Source: DASYAE01 sp036501535
Lineage (GTDB): Bacteria > Actinomycetota > Actinomycetes > Streptomycetales > Catenulisporaceae
Length of the DNA: 64,000 bases
Assembly: GCA_036501535.1 (NCBI GenBank)
Contig: DASYAE010000236.1
Coordinates: forward strand, 1-64,000
Reading direction: 5' to 3'
The translations under genes were made by a program, and so were the position numbers. The notes under the pieces are model-generated. The model had not been told where the DNA came from, ran no database searches, and saw only the letters and a program-made list of their open reading frames with translations. Position 1 is the first letter of the stretch. Each line of letters starts with the position of its first letter. This document shows positions 42,141 to 51,571 of this stretch, in pieces.

Positions 42141-42265
42141 AGCTGCTCCCTCGGTCGCGGCAGAGCGGATATGCGAAAGTAGAAGGCCGAAGTAGGCTCT
42201 GTGACAACATCTCCACTTTCAGCTGTGCAATCTGCATAGACGACTACACTGTTTGGGGGCCTCAA
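42141..42265. promoter_or_regulatory. Divergent control region of hpd and the Lrp gene
   Basis: The 125-bp gap contains GAAAGT (42175-42180) and its complement ACTTTC (42215-42220), each part of a longer similar stretch of about 12 bases, about 40 bp apart. Widely spaced inverted sites suit the octameric binding of Lrp/AsnC proteins. Confidence 0.45.
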
Positions 42266-42814
42266 GTGGAAGATCAGCGCAGCAGTCCGGATCACCGTCC
42301 GGATCAACGTCCGGATCACCGCCTGGACCAGCTCGACACCCGGCTGATCCGGGCGATGGCCGAGAACCCGCGGGTCGGCTTCCTCGAGCTGTCCCGGATC
42401 ACCGGCGTCACCCGGGCCACCGTGCAGGCCCGGGTCCAGCGGCTGGAGGCCGCGGGGGTGATCACCGGCTACGGGCCGGACGTCGACCTGGCCACCGCGG
42501 GCTATCCGGTGCTGGCCTTCGTGAACCTGGAGATCGCCCAGGGCGGCCTCGACCAGATCGCCGAGCAGCTGGCCCGGATCCCGGAGATCCTCGAGGCGTA
42601 CGGGACCACGGGCCTGGCCGACGTGCACTGCCGGGTCGCGGCGACCTCGCACCAGGGCCTGCAGGAGACGCTGATCCGGGTCAACCGGATCCCGGCGGTG
42701 GTCCGCTCGACGAGCGTGATCGTGCTCTCCGAGGTGGTCGGGCCCCGCTATCTGCCGCTGCTGGACGCCGAGCAGCGACCCCGGCCGAGCCGGGTTCCGG
42801 CCTACCGGCGCTGA
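42266..42814 (+). CDS. Lrp/AsnC family regulator of tyrosine catabolism
   Basis: The 182-residue protein has a winged helix (LDTRLIRAMAENPRVGFLE, then RVQRLEAAGVITGY) and a C-terminal RAM ligand-binding domain (about 75-160, with GLADVHCRVAATSHQGLQET). It is divergent from hpd, so it probably senses tyrosine, phenylalanine or homogentisate and controls the operon. The GTG at 42266 has only a GGGGG stretch upstream. The N-terminus carries a three-unit repeat (PDHR, PDQR, PDHR) coded by a 12-bp tandem repeat at 42285-42320, which is not part of the fold. Confidence 0.88.
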   Translation: MEDQRSSPDHRPDQRPDHRLDQLDTRLIRAMAENPRVGFLELSRITGVTRATVQARVQRLEAAGVITGYGPDVDLATAGYPVLAFVNLEIAQGGLDQIAEQLARIPEILEAYGTTGLADVHCRVAATSHQGLQETLIRVNRIPAVVRSTSVIVLSEVVGPRYLPLLDAEQRPRPSRVPAYRR

Positions 42815-42885
42815 ACCCGCGTCTCAAGGCCCTGCCGCCTGGGAATCCGGGTGCCGCGCGGTGCGCCGGGTGCGAGCATGGTCCG

Positions 42886-43686
42886 ATGTGCGACGACGAT
42901 CAAGCCGACGACCAGACCGAGGTGCCGATGCAGGGCGGCGTCAACGCGGTCGTCCGGATCGGCCGGACCGTGCGCCGTCCGACCGGGCCGTGGACCCCGG
43001 CGGTACACGCGCTGTTGCGGCACCTGGCCGCGGTCGGCTTCGCCGGGGCGCCGCGCGTCCACGGGATCGATGATCAGGGCCGGGAGATCCTCGACTTCGT
43101 GGAGGGCACCGTCGCCGACTACCCGATGCCCGAAGAGTCGCGCACCGACGAGGCGCTGTGCGGTGTCGGAGCCCTGCTGCGCGAATTCCACGACGCCACC
43201 GTGGGATTCACGCCGCCGCCGGACGCCGCCTGGTACCTGCCGCCGCGCGAGCCGAGGGAAGTGATCTGCCACGCCGACGTGGCCGGCTACAACACGGTCT
43301 TCCGCGAGGGCCGGCCGGTCGCGCTGATCGACTTCGACACGGCGCACCCGGGTCCGCGCGTCTGGGACGTGGCGTATGCCGCGTGCCGGTTCGTGCCGAT
43401 CTCACCGAGCACGAACAAGGACGACTTCTCCGCGCCACTCGCCGAGCAGGCACGGCGGCTGCGGCTGTTCGCCGACGCGTACGACCTCGCCGAGGCGGAC
43501 CGCGCGGCGCTCCCGGATGTCGCGGCCGAGCGGCTGCGCCATCTGGCCGGGCATATCAGGGAACAGGCGGCGGCCGGCCACGCCATGTTCGCCGAACATC
43601 TCAAGCGCGGCGACGACCTCATGTACCTGGACGACGCCGACTACATCGCGCAGCACGCCGACGAGCTTCGCGCCGCGTTGCTCTGA
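42886..43686 (+). CDS. Aminoglycoside phosphotransferase-like kinase
   Basis: The 266-residue protein has the APH/choline-kinase fold: VVRIGRTVRRPTGPW, HALLRHLAAVGFAGAPRVHG, the Brenner-type catalytic loop VICHADVAGYNTVF (catalytic Asp) and metal-binding ALIDFDTAHPGP followed by WDVAYA. The N-lobe Lys is not obvious, as in several uncharacterised actinobacterial members. The ATG at 42886 was chosen because it begins before the fold and no later start fits. Substrates of this group range from antibiotics to small metabolites; none can be assigned. Confidence 0.82.
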   Translation: MCDDDQADDQTEVPMQGGVNAVVRIGRTVRRPTGPWTPAVHALLRHLAAVGFAGAPRVHGIDDQGREILDFVEGTVADYPMPEESRTDEALCGVGALLREFHDATVGFTPPPDAAWYLPPREPREVICHADVAGYNTVFREGRPVALIDFDTAHPGPRVWDVAYAACRFVPISPSTNKDDFSAPLAEQARRLRLFADAYDLAEADRAALPDVAAERLRHLAGHIREQAAAGHAMFAEHLKRGDDLMYLDDADYIAQHADELRAALL

Positions 43687-43833
43687 AAGACAGCCTCTGA
43701 TCAGTGCCTGGCGTCGCACCGGCCCGCGCGCCGGGGGAAATCCCTGTGCGAGTATGGCGGCAGGCGACCCCAGAGGGTTGCCGAATCGCTTGGGGGCGGC
43801 TGAATCCGCGAGGATTCTGAGGAGGGCGGCGCG

Positions 43834-45390
43834 GTGAGCATGGAACCGTTGTCCGGCGACGATCCGGCGCATGTCGCGGACTATCAGGTCCGCGCCCGGC
43901 TCGGCGCGGGCGGGATGGGGCGGGTCTATCTCGCCTACACGCCGGGCGGCCGGCCGGTCGCGCTGAAGGTCGTGCGACCGGGGTTCGGCGCCGACACGGA
44001 CTTCCGCGAGCGCTTCCGGCATGAGGTGAGCGCTGCGCGCCGGGTGCACGGGCTCTACACCGCGCAGGTCCTCGACGCCGACCCGGACGCCGATCCGCCG
44101 TGGCTGGTCACCGCGTATGTTCCGGGCCCTTCCTTGCAGCAGCTCGTCGCGCAGCACGGGCCGCTGCCGCCTGACACCGTCTTCCAGCTGATGGCAGGCG
44201 TGGCTGAAGCGCTCGGCGCGATCCACGCCGCCGGAGTGGTGCACCGCGACCTCAAGCCCTCCAACGTGATCCTCGCCCCGGACGGCCCTCGGGTGATCGA
44301 CTTCGGCATCGCCCGCGCCGCCGACGCCGCCTCGATCACCCTCGAGGGCACGCGCGTCGGCTCGCCGCAGTACATGGCGCCAGAGCAGATCCTGGACCGG
44401 CCGCCCGCCCCTGCCGTCGACGTGTTCGCACTCGGCCTCCTGGCCGCCTACGCAGTACTCGGACACTCGCCGTTCGGCACCGGGCTCGCGGCCGAGGTCT
44501 TCGCCCACATCCTGAACCAGCCGCCTGATCTCGAGGGCTGTCCGGAGCCGCTGCGCACGCTGATCGAGCGGTGTCTAAGCAAGGACCCTGACGCGCGCCC
44601 CACGCCGGCCGACGTCCTCACGGCCTGCCGCGAGCACCGGACCCCGCAGACCGTCCAAGCCGTCGACGCCTGGCTGCCTCCGGCGATGGCCGCCGCCGTG
44701 GCCCAGCACGCCGCTCCCCCGCCGCCGACCGGTCCGCACCCCGCCGACAGGACGCTGCGGACCGCGGCCGGTCTGTACCTCCCGCGCAGAACCATGCTGC
44801 GGGCGGGCGCCGTCATCGCGGTCATCGGCACCGCGGCCGGCCTCGGCATCGTCTTCCTCGACGGGGCGAACGCGACCGGGACCGCCACGCCTTCGCACCC
44901 GTCGTCCGCCACGGCCGCGGCGGCATCACGGTCGCGGCCCCTCGGCTCCGTGTCCGCGTCCCCGAGCCCTCTCCCGGGAGTGGACCCCTGCGTCATCGGC
45001 ACGTGGAGGACGGTGATCGACATCGCCACCACCACGATCGACGGCGCGCCGACGCAGTTCACCGGCCCCGGCCCGACCACGACCTATCGTCCGGACGGCA
45101 CCGGTTTCACCGACTTCGGCTCCGGAGTCACCCTCAGAGCGGACGTCGACGGCGTGTCGTGGACCGAGGTCCGGGCCGGCATCGACACGTACGACTACCA
45201 GGCGAGCAACGGCTCGCTGCAGTTCAGCGACGTTCAGGCGTCGGGCACGGAGACGCTGTATCGCGACGGTGTGAAGAACAGCTCCATACCGCTCAGCCAC
45301 AAGGCGTCCTTCACATACACCTGCTCCGCCGACACGATGACGTACAGGACGCAGACTTCGAGCTCAACCGTGCTGACCCGGACCGGTTAG
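43834..45390 (+). CDS. Membrane Ser/Thr protein kinase
   Basis: The 518-residue protein has a Pkn-type kinase domain (about 10-270): glycine loop LGAGGMGRVYLA, VALKVV Lys, catalytic HRDLKPSNVIL, DFGIA and the APE-type GSPQYMAPEQ. A juxtamembrane linker, one TM segment (about 326-345, GAVIAVIGTAAGLGIVFLDG) and an extracellular C-terminal domain (about 385-518) with a lipocalin-like strand pattern (IGTWRTVIDIATT, TTYRPDGTGFTDFG) follow. The outer part probably binds a ligand. The start is GTG 43834 or ATG 43840, both after GGAGGGC. No substrate gene adjoins it. Confidence 0.92.
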   Translation: MSMEPLSGDDPAHVADYQVRARLGAGGMGRVYLAYTPGGRPVALKVVRPGFGADTDFRERFRHEVSAARRVHGLYTAQVLDADPDADPPWLVTAYVPGPSLQQLVAQHGPLPPDTVFQLMAGVAEALGAIHAAGVVHRDLKPSNVILAPDGPRVIDFGIARAADAASITLEGTRVGSPQYMAPEQILDRPPAPAVDVFALGLLAAYAVLGHSPFGTGLAAEVFAHILNQPPDLEGCPEPLRTLIERCLSKDPDARPTPADVLTACREHRTPQTVQAVDAWLPPAMAAAVAQHAAPPPPTGPHPADRTLRTAAGLYLPRRTMLRAGAVIAVIGTAAGLGIVFLDGANATGTATPSHPSSATAAAASRSRPLGSVSASPSPLPGVDPCVIGTWRTVIDIATTTIDGAPTQFTGPGPTTTYRPDGTGFTDFGSGVTLRADVDGVSWTEVRAGIDTYDYQASNGSLQFSDVQASGTETLYRDGVKNSSIPLSHKASFTYTCSADTMTYRTQTSSSTVLTRTG

Positions 45391-45490
45391 CCTTCCCCGG
45401 AAACCGCGCGCCCCGCCCGGCGGCGATGTGATCTACTTCGCGGTGTCATCTGCTGCCGGATGGTTTCCGACCCGAGATCCGAGGAGCGGC

Positions 45491-47539
45491 GTGGAAGAGT
45501 TCGAAGGACCGTTCGGCGATCTGCAGCAGTACGTCGGCATCCCCCGGGTGTCCGGCCTGGCCCTCTCCGCGGACGGCGGCACGCTGGTGGCGAGCGTGCA
45601 GCGGCTGTCCGGCGACCGGAAGAAGTTCGTCACCTCGCTGTGGCGGATCGACCCCGGCGGCGGCGAGCCGGAGCGGCTGACCCGCTCGGCGAAGGGCGAG
45701 TCGGCGCCGCACCCGCTGCCGGACGGCTCGCTGCTCTTCCTCTCCGGCCGGCCGGATCAGGACTCGAAGAAATCGGGCGGCGAGCCGGACGAGCCGCCGG
45801 ACGGCCCCGGGCTCTGGCTGCTGCCGGCGCGCGGCGAGGCCCGGCTGCTGGCCGCGCCGCCCGGCGGGGTCGATTCGTTCGCGGTCGCCCGCGACACCGG
45901 GGCGATCGCGCTCAGCAGCCCTCTGATGCCGAGCGCGACCGGCCTGGAGAACGACGCCGAGCTGCGCAAGGCGCGCAAGGACGCGGACGCCACCGGGATC
46001 CTGCACGAGGAGGCGCTGCTGCGGGTCTGGGACCGGGATCTCGGCCCGGCCGCGTCGCGGCTGTTCGCCGCCGCGGCGCCGCCCCCGGACCCGGCCGGCG
46101 ACGGGCGGCTGGACCTCAGGGACCTGACCGGCCATGCGGGCCAGGCGCTGGAGTCCTATGAATCGCACATCTACGACATCTCGCCGGACGGCCGTACGGT
46201 CGTCGCGTCCTGGAAGCGCGATCTGGCGCAGGGCGAGCAGAGTTTCGCCCTCGTCGCGATCGACGCGGCCACCGGCGAGCGCCGACTGCTGGCCGAGGAC
46301 GAGGCGGCCGACTTCGGCGGACCGCTGATCTCTCCGGACGGCCGCCACGCGGTCTGCTCGCGGGAGAGCCACGGCGGCCACGACGAGGCCGAGCGCATCG
46401 GCATGTGGCTCCAGCCGCTGGACGGCGGGCCGGGCCGGGTGCTGATCCCCGGCTTCGACCAGTGGCCGGTGGCCGCGGCCTGGTCGCAGGACTCCTCGAC
46501 GCTGTACTTCGTCGCCGACGAGCTCGGCCGGGCCCCGGTCTTCCAGCTCGACCTCGGCTCGGGCGAGGTGACCCGGCTGACCGGCGACCGCGCCGCGTAC
46601 AGCGCCGTGCAGGTCGCCCCGGACGGCACGGTCTACGCGCTGCGCTCCGCCCTCGACGCGCCCCCGGCGCCGGTCCGGCTGCGCTCGTCGGCCACGGATC
46701 AGAACCCGGAGATCCTTAAGGCCCCCGGCGCCGGGCTCGAGCTGCCCGGCCGCCTCGAGGAGATCGTGGCGCACGCCGCGGACGGCCACCCGGTCCATGC
46801 CAGGCTCCTGCTGCCGGACGGCGGCGAGGGTCCGGCGCCGCTGCTGGTCTTCATCCACGGCGGCCCGCACATGAGCCACAACGCCTGGAACTGGCGCTGG
46901 TGCCCGTGGGTGATGGTGCGCCGCGGCTACGCGGTGCTGATGCCGGACCCGGGGCTGTCCAGCGGCTACGGGCAGGCCTTCCACAACCGCGGCTGGGGCG
47001 AGTGGGGCGGCGAGCCGTACACCGACCTGATGGCCGTCACCGATGCGGCGGTCGCCCGGCCCGAGGTCGACGAGGCCCGCACCGCGGCGCTCGGCGGCTC
47101 CTTCGGCGGCTACATGGCCAACTGGGTCGCCACGCACACCGACCGGTTCAAGGCGATCATCTCGCACGCGGGCCTGTGGCAGCTGGAGCTGGAGACGACC
47201 TCGGACATCGCCTACTTCTCCGACCACGAGTTCGGCCGGGTGGCCGCCGGCAGCGGCGAGCGCCGGGAGCGCAACTCCCCGCAGCGCTTCGCCGCCGGGG
47301 TCAGGACGCCGATCCTGGTCATCCACGGGGACAAGGACTACCGCGTGCCGGTGAGCAACGCGCTGTGGCAGTGGTACGACCTCAAGCGGCACGGCGCCGA
47401 CGCGAAGTTCCTGTACTTCCCGGACGAGAACCACTGGATCCTCAAGCCGCAGAACTCCGTGCTCTGGTACCGCACGGTGCTGGCGTTCCTGGCCCAGAAG
47501 GTGCTCGGCGAGCCGTGGAGCCGGCCCGACCTGCTCTGA
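45491..47539 (+). CDS. S9-family prolyl oligopeptidase-like peptidase
   Basis: The 682-residue protein has an N-terminal beta-propeller (about 25-420; repeated SPDG and SADG blade ends) and a C-terminal alpha/beta hydrolase domain. The catalytic set is Ser in GGSFGGYMANW, Asp in VIHGDKDYRVP and His in FPDENHWIL. It is a typical acylaminoacyl or dipeptidyl peptidase of actinomycetes. The frame is open from 45428, but GTG 45491 has GAGGAG 4 bases upstream and starts the folded part. It is cytoplasmic because no signal peptide is seen. Confidence 0.9.
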   Translation: MEEFEGPFGDLQQYVGIPRVSGLALSADGGTLVASVQRLSGDRKKFVTSLWRIDPGGGEPERLTRSAKGESAPHPLPDGSLLFLSGRPDQDSKKSGGEPDEPPDGPGLWLLPARGEARLLAAPPGGVDSFAVARDTGAIALSSPLMPSATGLENDAELRKARKDADATGILHEEALLRVWDRDLGPAASRLFAAAAPPPDPAGDGRLDLRDLTGHAGQALESYESHIYDISPDGRTVVASWKRDLAQGEQSFALVAIDAATGERRLLAEDEAADFGGPLISPDGRHAVCSRESHGGHDEAERIGMWLQPLDGGPGRVLIPGFDQWPVAAAWSQDSSTLYFVADELGRAPVFQLDLGSGEVTRLTGDRAAYSAVQVAPDGTVYALRSALDAPPAPVRLRSSATDQNPEILKAPGAGLELPGRLEEIVAHAADGHPVHARLLLPDGGEGPAPLLVFIHGGPHMSHNAWNWRWCPWVMVRRGYAVLMPDPGLSSGYGQAFHNRGWGEWGGEPYTDLMAVTDAAVARPEVDEARTAALGGSFGGYMANWVATHTDRFKAIISHAGLWQLELETTSDIAYFSDHEFGRVAAGSGERRERNSPQRFAAGVRTPILVIHGDKDYRVPVSNALWQWYDLKRHGADAKFLYFPDENHWILKPQNSVLWYRTVLAFLAQKVLGEPWSRPDLL

Positions 47540-47576
47540 GTTCCGGGCTCTGGCCTCCGAGCTCCGAGCAGGCCGG

Positions 47577-47906
47577 TCAGTGCTCCCGGCGCGGCTGGCC
47601 GATCTCGGTCAGCTGCGCCCACAGCTCGCGCTCCGCGGCGGTCGGCGGCACCCCGGGGATCAGCCGCTCGGGGTGTCCCGGCGCGGGCATCGCAAGGTGC
47701 TGGACCGGGTCGCGGACCGGGTCCGGCGACACCTCGTCCGGCGTGTACGGCAGGAAGCTGATACCGCCGAGGATGTTCAGGCCGACGCCGAGCCACTTGA
47801 GCGCGGCGAGCGGCCAGCGCGTCATCTGCCACAGCAGCCGCCGGCGGGTCGGGCGGGCGGTGGCAGGAGCCGTCCACAGGGTTTGCCTTGCCTCGTCAGC
47901 TGCCAT
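47577..47906 (-). CDS. Small membrane protein, DUF6059-like
   Basis: The 109-residue protein has a basic N-terminus, one hydrophobic segment (about 36-52, LAALKWLGVGLNILGGISF) and a C-terminal soluble tail with GHPERLIPGVPPTAAERELW followed by AQL. That tail resembles DUF6059-family small proteins of streptomycetes, a pattern-based assignment. ATG 47906 was preferred over the longer frame opening at 48008. It converges with the S9 peptidase gene. Its function is unknown. Confidence 0.6.
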   Translation of the reverse strand: MAADEARQTLWTAPATARPTRRRLLWQMTRWPLAALKWLGVGLNILGGISFLPYTPDEVSPDPVRDPVQHLAMPAPGHPERLIPGVPPTAAERELWAQLTEIGQPRREH

Positions 47907-48071
47907 ACGGGAAATTCTGGGCGACGGCGGTATAGCCGGCCTCGCATCAGCCTCGCGGACACGTCGAGGCCCAGACGACGCGGCAGCGGCCAGGCGCGCG
48001 GGGCGCACGGCCTCCCACCAGACTGGAAGGCCCCGCGCCCCGCTTCTAGCGACCGCCCGGCGGCGCGCCCG

Positions 48072-50060
48072 TCAGGAAGCCTGGACGAGCGTGAACGACT
48101 GGGCGGGGTCGGGGTTGGAGCAGGCCCACTGCTGGAGCCTGGTTCCGGGCGAGGTGGACACGTTCGTCACGTCGAGGCACTCGCCCGCACTGCTGTTCTC
48201 GGTGGCGAGGTGCAGGTCGCCGTCGCTGAGCGTGACCGGCTCCCACTGCTGGTTGGTGCCGCCGGTGGAGCTCCAGGTCTGGATCTGGGTTCCGTTGCCG
48301 GTCGCACCGGTCCCGCCGGTCACGTCCCACACCTCGCTCGGCGCATTCTGGTTCGCCACGTGGTAGTAGCCGTTGCCGTCGGACTGGAACTGCCACAGCT
48401 GGTTCGGCGCGCCGGTGCACGTGTTCTGCTGCACCGCGGTGCCGTTGGCCGTGCCGGAGCCCGCCGCCTCGACGCACAGGCCGCTGTTCGTGTTCTTCAC
48501 CTCGTACCAGGCCGAGGTGTTGATCGGGCCCGTGCCGCCGCCGGTGGAGGTGGGCGCGGTCGGCCAGGTGAAGGTGGCCACGGCGCCGGCCGGCACGGTG
48601 TAGCTGAAGTCGTTGCCGTTCTCCGACACGCCGAAGGTGTGTGCGTTCGAGGTGTCCGAGTTGAGCACGATCAGCGCGGTCGAGCCGTCCGGGTTCTGGA
48701 AGGCGACGTCCTCGACGCTGCCGGAGCCGAAGGTGTTCGAGTTGATCCGCACCGCGCCGGGCTTGACGAACTTGCTGGCCTGGCCGAGCACGTAGTACTC
48801 GGCGTTGTAGGTCGCGGTGTCCGCGCTGTTGTCGACGGTCACCACGCCGGTGCAGGTGGTGCAGTTCATGCTCGGGCCGCCGCTGGGGTTCAGCGCCATG
48901 TTCCAGGTGACCACGGTCTTGGCGTAGTTGCGGGTGGCGCCGATGATCAGGTTCTCGGTCTGCCAGTCCAGCGAGTCGGCGAAGGTCTGGGACGGGTTCG
49001 AGGCCTGCGTCCCGGAGCACTCGGTGAAGTACGTGCCCTTGCTCGGGTAGGCCTGCTCGACCGTGGTCTGCGCGCTGGGGTCGCCGGCGTAGCAGTGCCA
49101 TGCGGTGCCGACGACGTACTGCGCGGCGGCCGAGTCGCCAAGCACGGTCTCCGGGAAGCTCGGGTCGTTCCAGTTGTGGTCGTAGTCGAGGATGCCGGTA
49201 GACAGGCCGGCCGACTTCATGGCCGGGCCCAGGTTGTTCGCGATGAAGGACGCTTCCTGGGCGGAGGTGAGGGTCGAGCCCGGGTAGTTCGAGGGCGAGT
49301 ACTCCGGCTCGTTCTGCGGGGTGATCAGGGCGACCGGCACACCCGCGGCCTGGTACGCCTGCAGGAACTTGACGAGGTAGTTCGCGAAGTACTGGTAATC
49401 GGCGGACTGCAGCGAGCCGCCGATCATCGAGCCGCTGGTCTTCATCCAGCCCGGCGGGCTCCACGGGGTGGCCATGATCGTGGTGGCCGGGTTGATCGAC
49501 AGGGCCTGCTTGAGGATCGGGATGATGTAGGACTGGTCGTGCGCGACGGAGAAGTCGGCCAGCGTCGGGTCGCTCTGGCCGGAGGGCATGTCGTCGTAGC
49601 TGAACAGGTTCAGCGAGAAGTCGGAGGCGCCGATCGGCTGGCGCAGGAAGTCCAGGCCGATGCCCTGGCTCGGGTCGAACAGCTTGGTCATGATGCTGTT
49701 GCGCAGCGGCGAGTTGTAGACCAGGTCGGCCGAGGAGTCGGTGAACGAGGCGCCGAACCCGGTCATGGTCTGGTAGGTCGTGGTCGGGTCGACCGTGATG
49801 ACCTGGCCCTGCGAGCTCGCGCCGGACGCGAACGAGGTTCCGGCCTGCGCGGCGAGCAGCTGGCTCTGGTTGGTCGTGGTCTCCCAGACCGAGACGGCGG
49901 GTCCGGCGGCCAGCGCCGGGGTGGCGCCGGCGGCGAAGCTCATCGCGGCGACCAGCGCGGCGAGGGCGACCGGGACGGAAGGGCGCAGTGCGGATCGGCG
50001 CGGCGCGGACGGAGATCGGCGCCTCGGGCTTGCGCCCGGGCGGGCGGAGATGCGGCGCAT
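48072..50060 (-). CDS. Secreted GH30 glycosidase with ricin-type lectin domain
   Basis: The 662-residue protein has a signal peptide with a long basic n-region (about 1-52), then a GH30 catalytic domain (about 60-500): GFGASFTDSSADL, TPWSPPGWMKTSG, the acid/base Glu in ITPQNEPEYS and the nucleophile Glu in YFTECSGT. A Ser/Gly linker leads to a ricin-B lectin domain (about 520-662, repeated QLWQF, QQWEP). GH30 enzymes of this kind act on beta-1,6-glucans or glucosylceramide-like substrates. ATG 50060 has AAGGAG 5 bases upstream. A well-formed promoter lies at 50180-50208. A ROK regulator is divergent. Confidence 0.9.
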   Translation of the reverse strand: MRRISARPGASPRRRSPSAPRRSALRPSVPVALAALVAAMSFAAGATPALAAGPAVSVWETTTNQSQLLAAQAGTSFASGASSQGQVITVDPTTTYQTMTGFGASFTDSSADLVYNSPLRNSIMTKLFDPSQGIGLDFLRQPIGASDFSLNLFSYDDMPSGQSDPTLADFSVAHDQSYIIPILKQALSINPATTIMATPWSPPGWMKTSGSMIGGSLQSADYQYFANYLVKFLQAYQAAGVPVALITPQNEPEYSPSNYPGSTLTSAQEASFIANNLGPAMKSAGLSTGILDYDHNWNDPSFPETVLGDSAAAQYVVGTAWHCYAGDPSAQTTVEQAYPSKGTYFTECSGTQASNPSQTFADSLDWQTENLIIGATRNYAKTVVTWNMALNPSGGPSMNCTTCTGVVTVDNSADTATYNAEYYVLGQASKFVKPGAVRINSNTFGSGSVEDVAFQNPDGSTALIVLNSDTSNAHTFGVSENGNDFSYTVPAGAVATFTWPTAPTSTGGGTGPINTSAWYEVKNTNSGLCVEAAGSGTANGTAVQQNTCTGAPNQLWQFQSDGNGYYHVANQNAPSEVWDVTGGTGATGNGTQIQTWSSTGGTNQQWEPVTLSDGDLHLATENSSAGECLDVTNVSTSPGTRLQQWACSNPDPAQSFTLVQAS

Positions 50061-50179
50061 CGTGGCTCCTTGGTGCGGAGTGCGGTCGTGCGGCGGCGGG
50101 GCGGGGGCACGTCTCTCGCGGCGCCGCGCGGAGAGCATGTGCGGAGGCTGACTCGGGTCGGCCACCCCGCTCGGCTGTG

Positions 50180-50208
50180 ACCGTATTGCGCGGTCGAATG
50201 ACCGTCAA
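50180..50208 (-). promoter_or_regulatory. Promoter of the secreted GH30 gene
   Basis: On the minus strand TTGACG (complement of 50203-50208) and TACGGT (complement of 50180-50185) are separated by exactly 17 bp, a HrdB-type vegetative promoter 120 bp upstream of the GH30 start codon. Confidence 0.65.
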
Positions 50209-50227
50209 GAGGACGAATTATGTTTGG

Positions 50228-50250
50228 ATAATGCCTTTCAACGGCATAAT
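50228..50250. promoter_or_regulatory. Inverted repeat between GH30 and ROK genes
   Basis: ATAATGCC-TTTCAAC-GGCATAAT is an inverted repeat with one mismatch per arm, just upstream of the GH30 -35 box and 110 bp before the ROK gene. It is a candidate ROK operator. Confidence 0.5.
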
Positions 50251-50359
50251 CGAGCTGCCGCGGCGACGCCGGTCCGCCGCCGGACCCGATCCCCCGGTGC
50301 CGGTCCCAGTGCCCGTACTTCGGCGGCGCCACGAAGATCGCGAAGATAAGGTCTATACC

Positions 50360-51571
50360 ATGACCGCAGCCCCCGGATCAGCGGCCGCACCGGTGTCCGC
50401 GCCCGCGTCGGTCTCGGCGCGCCGCCGGCGCACCCGCGACCAGGTCCTCAGCGCCCTGACCCAGCACGACAACCTGAGCCGGATGGACCTGGCCCGGATC
50501 ACCGGCCTGTCCCGCAGCGCGATCGGCGCCTGCGTCGCGACGCTGGTGGACGAGGGCCTGGCCACGGAGGGCCCGCCGCAACAGGTCCGCGGCTCCGGCC
50601 CGGGGCGCCCGGCGGCGGTCGTGCACCTGAAGCGGCGCGAGGGCACCGTTCTCGGCATCGACTTCGGGCACGCACACATCGCCGCCGCGGTCGCCACGAC
50701 GGCCGGCGACGTCCTGGCTGAGCGCACGACGCAGCTCGACGTGGACGGCCTGCCGCACCAGGCGCTCGACACCGCCGCGGAACTCGCGCGGATGGCGCTG
50801 GCGGAAGCCGGATCGGGCATCGTCGAGATCGCCGGAATCGCCGCCGGAATCCCCGGTCCGCTCGACACGCGCACCCGGGTGGTGCGCGAGCCGACGATCC
50901 TGACCGCCTGGACCGGGCTCGACCCCGCGGCGGAGCTGACCCGGCGGCTGGGCAAGCCGGTCGCCGTCGGCAACGACGCGGACATGGGCGCGCGCGGCGA
51001 GCACGCGTACGGCGCCGCGCAGGGCATTGACGACTTCTTATACGTCAAGGCCTCGCACGGCATCGGCGCGGGCCTGTTCATCGCCGGGCGCACCTATCGC
51101 GGCGCGATCGGCATCGCCGGCGAGATCGGCCATACCCAGCTGCCCGGCGCGATCAGCTGGTGCCGCTGCGGAAACCAGGGCTGCCTGGAGACCGTGGTCT
51201 CGATCGCCGCGGTGCGCCGCCGGCTGGCCCACGTCCTGGCCGGCGAGCGGTCCGAGCCCGGCGCGGCGCTGCCGCCGATGGAGCGGCTGGCCGCGACGCC
51301 GGCCACCGCGCGGGTCATCACCGACGCCGGCCGCACCCTCGGCCGGGTGCTGGCCGACCTGGTCAACTGCCTGAACCCGGCGGCGATCGTGCTCGGCGGC
51401 GAGCTCGGTGCGGCCGGCGCCCCGCTGGTCGCGGGCGTGCGCGAGTCGATCGACCGGCACGCCAGCCAGGCCAGCGCCCAGGCGGTGGCGGTGGCCCCGG
51501 GGCTGCTCGGCCCGCGCGCGGAGCTGCTGGGCGCGGTGATGACCGCGATCGGCAGCGTCGGTGTGCACTGA
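50360..51571 (+). CDS. ROK-family sugar-responsive regulator
   Basis: The 403-residue protein has an N-terminal winged helix (DQVLSALTQHDNLSRMDLAR, then ITGLSRSAIGACV) and a ROK domain: GIDFGHAHIAAAV, GIAAGIPGPLD, VGNDADMGARGEH, a zinc site HTQLPG...CRCGNQGCLE and IVLGGELGAAG. It probably represses neighbouring glycosidase genes until a sugar binds. The ATG at 50360 is preceded by AAGG. Codon 227 (51038-51040) is TTA, very rare in such genomes and in streptomycetes read by the developmental bldA tRNA. GH30 genes lie on both sides. Confidence 0.88.
   Translation: MTAAPGSAAAPVSAPASVSARRRRTRDQVLSALTQHDNLSRMDLARITGLSRSAIGACVATLVDEGLATEGPPQQVRGSGPGRPAAVVHLKRREGTVLGIDFGHAHIAAAVATTAGDVLAERTTQLDVDGLPHQALDTAAELARMALAEAGSGIVEIAGIAAGIPGPLDTRTRVVREPTILTAWTGLDPAAELTRRLGKPVAVGNDADMGARGEHAYGAAQGIDDFLYVKASHGIGAGLFIAGRTYRGAIGIAGEIGHTQLPGAISWCRCGNQGCLETVVSIAAVRRRLAHVLAGERSEPGAALPPMERLAATPATARVITDAGRTLGRVLADLVNCLNPAAIVLGGELGAAGAPLVAGVRESIDRHASQASAQAVAVAPGLLGPRAELLGAVMTAIGSVGVH

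Noticed and set aside
39540..42182. 880-codon plus-strand frame across hpd and hmgA
   Set aside because: A shadow of well-conserved minus-strand enzymes; it has no recognisable motif or ribosome site.
47580..50180. 866-codon plus-strand frame opposite the secreted GH30 gene
   Set aside because: Antisense shadow; the opposite strand has signal peptide, catalytic motifs and promoter.
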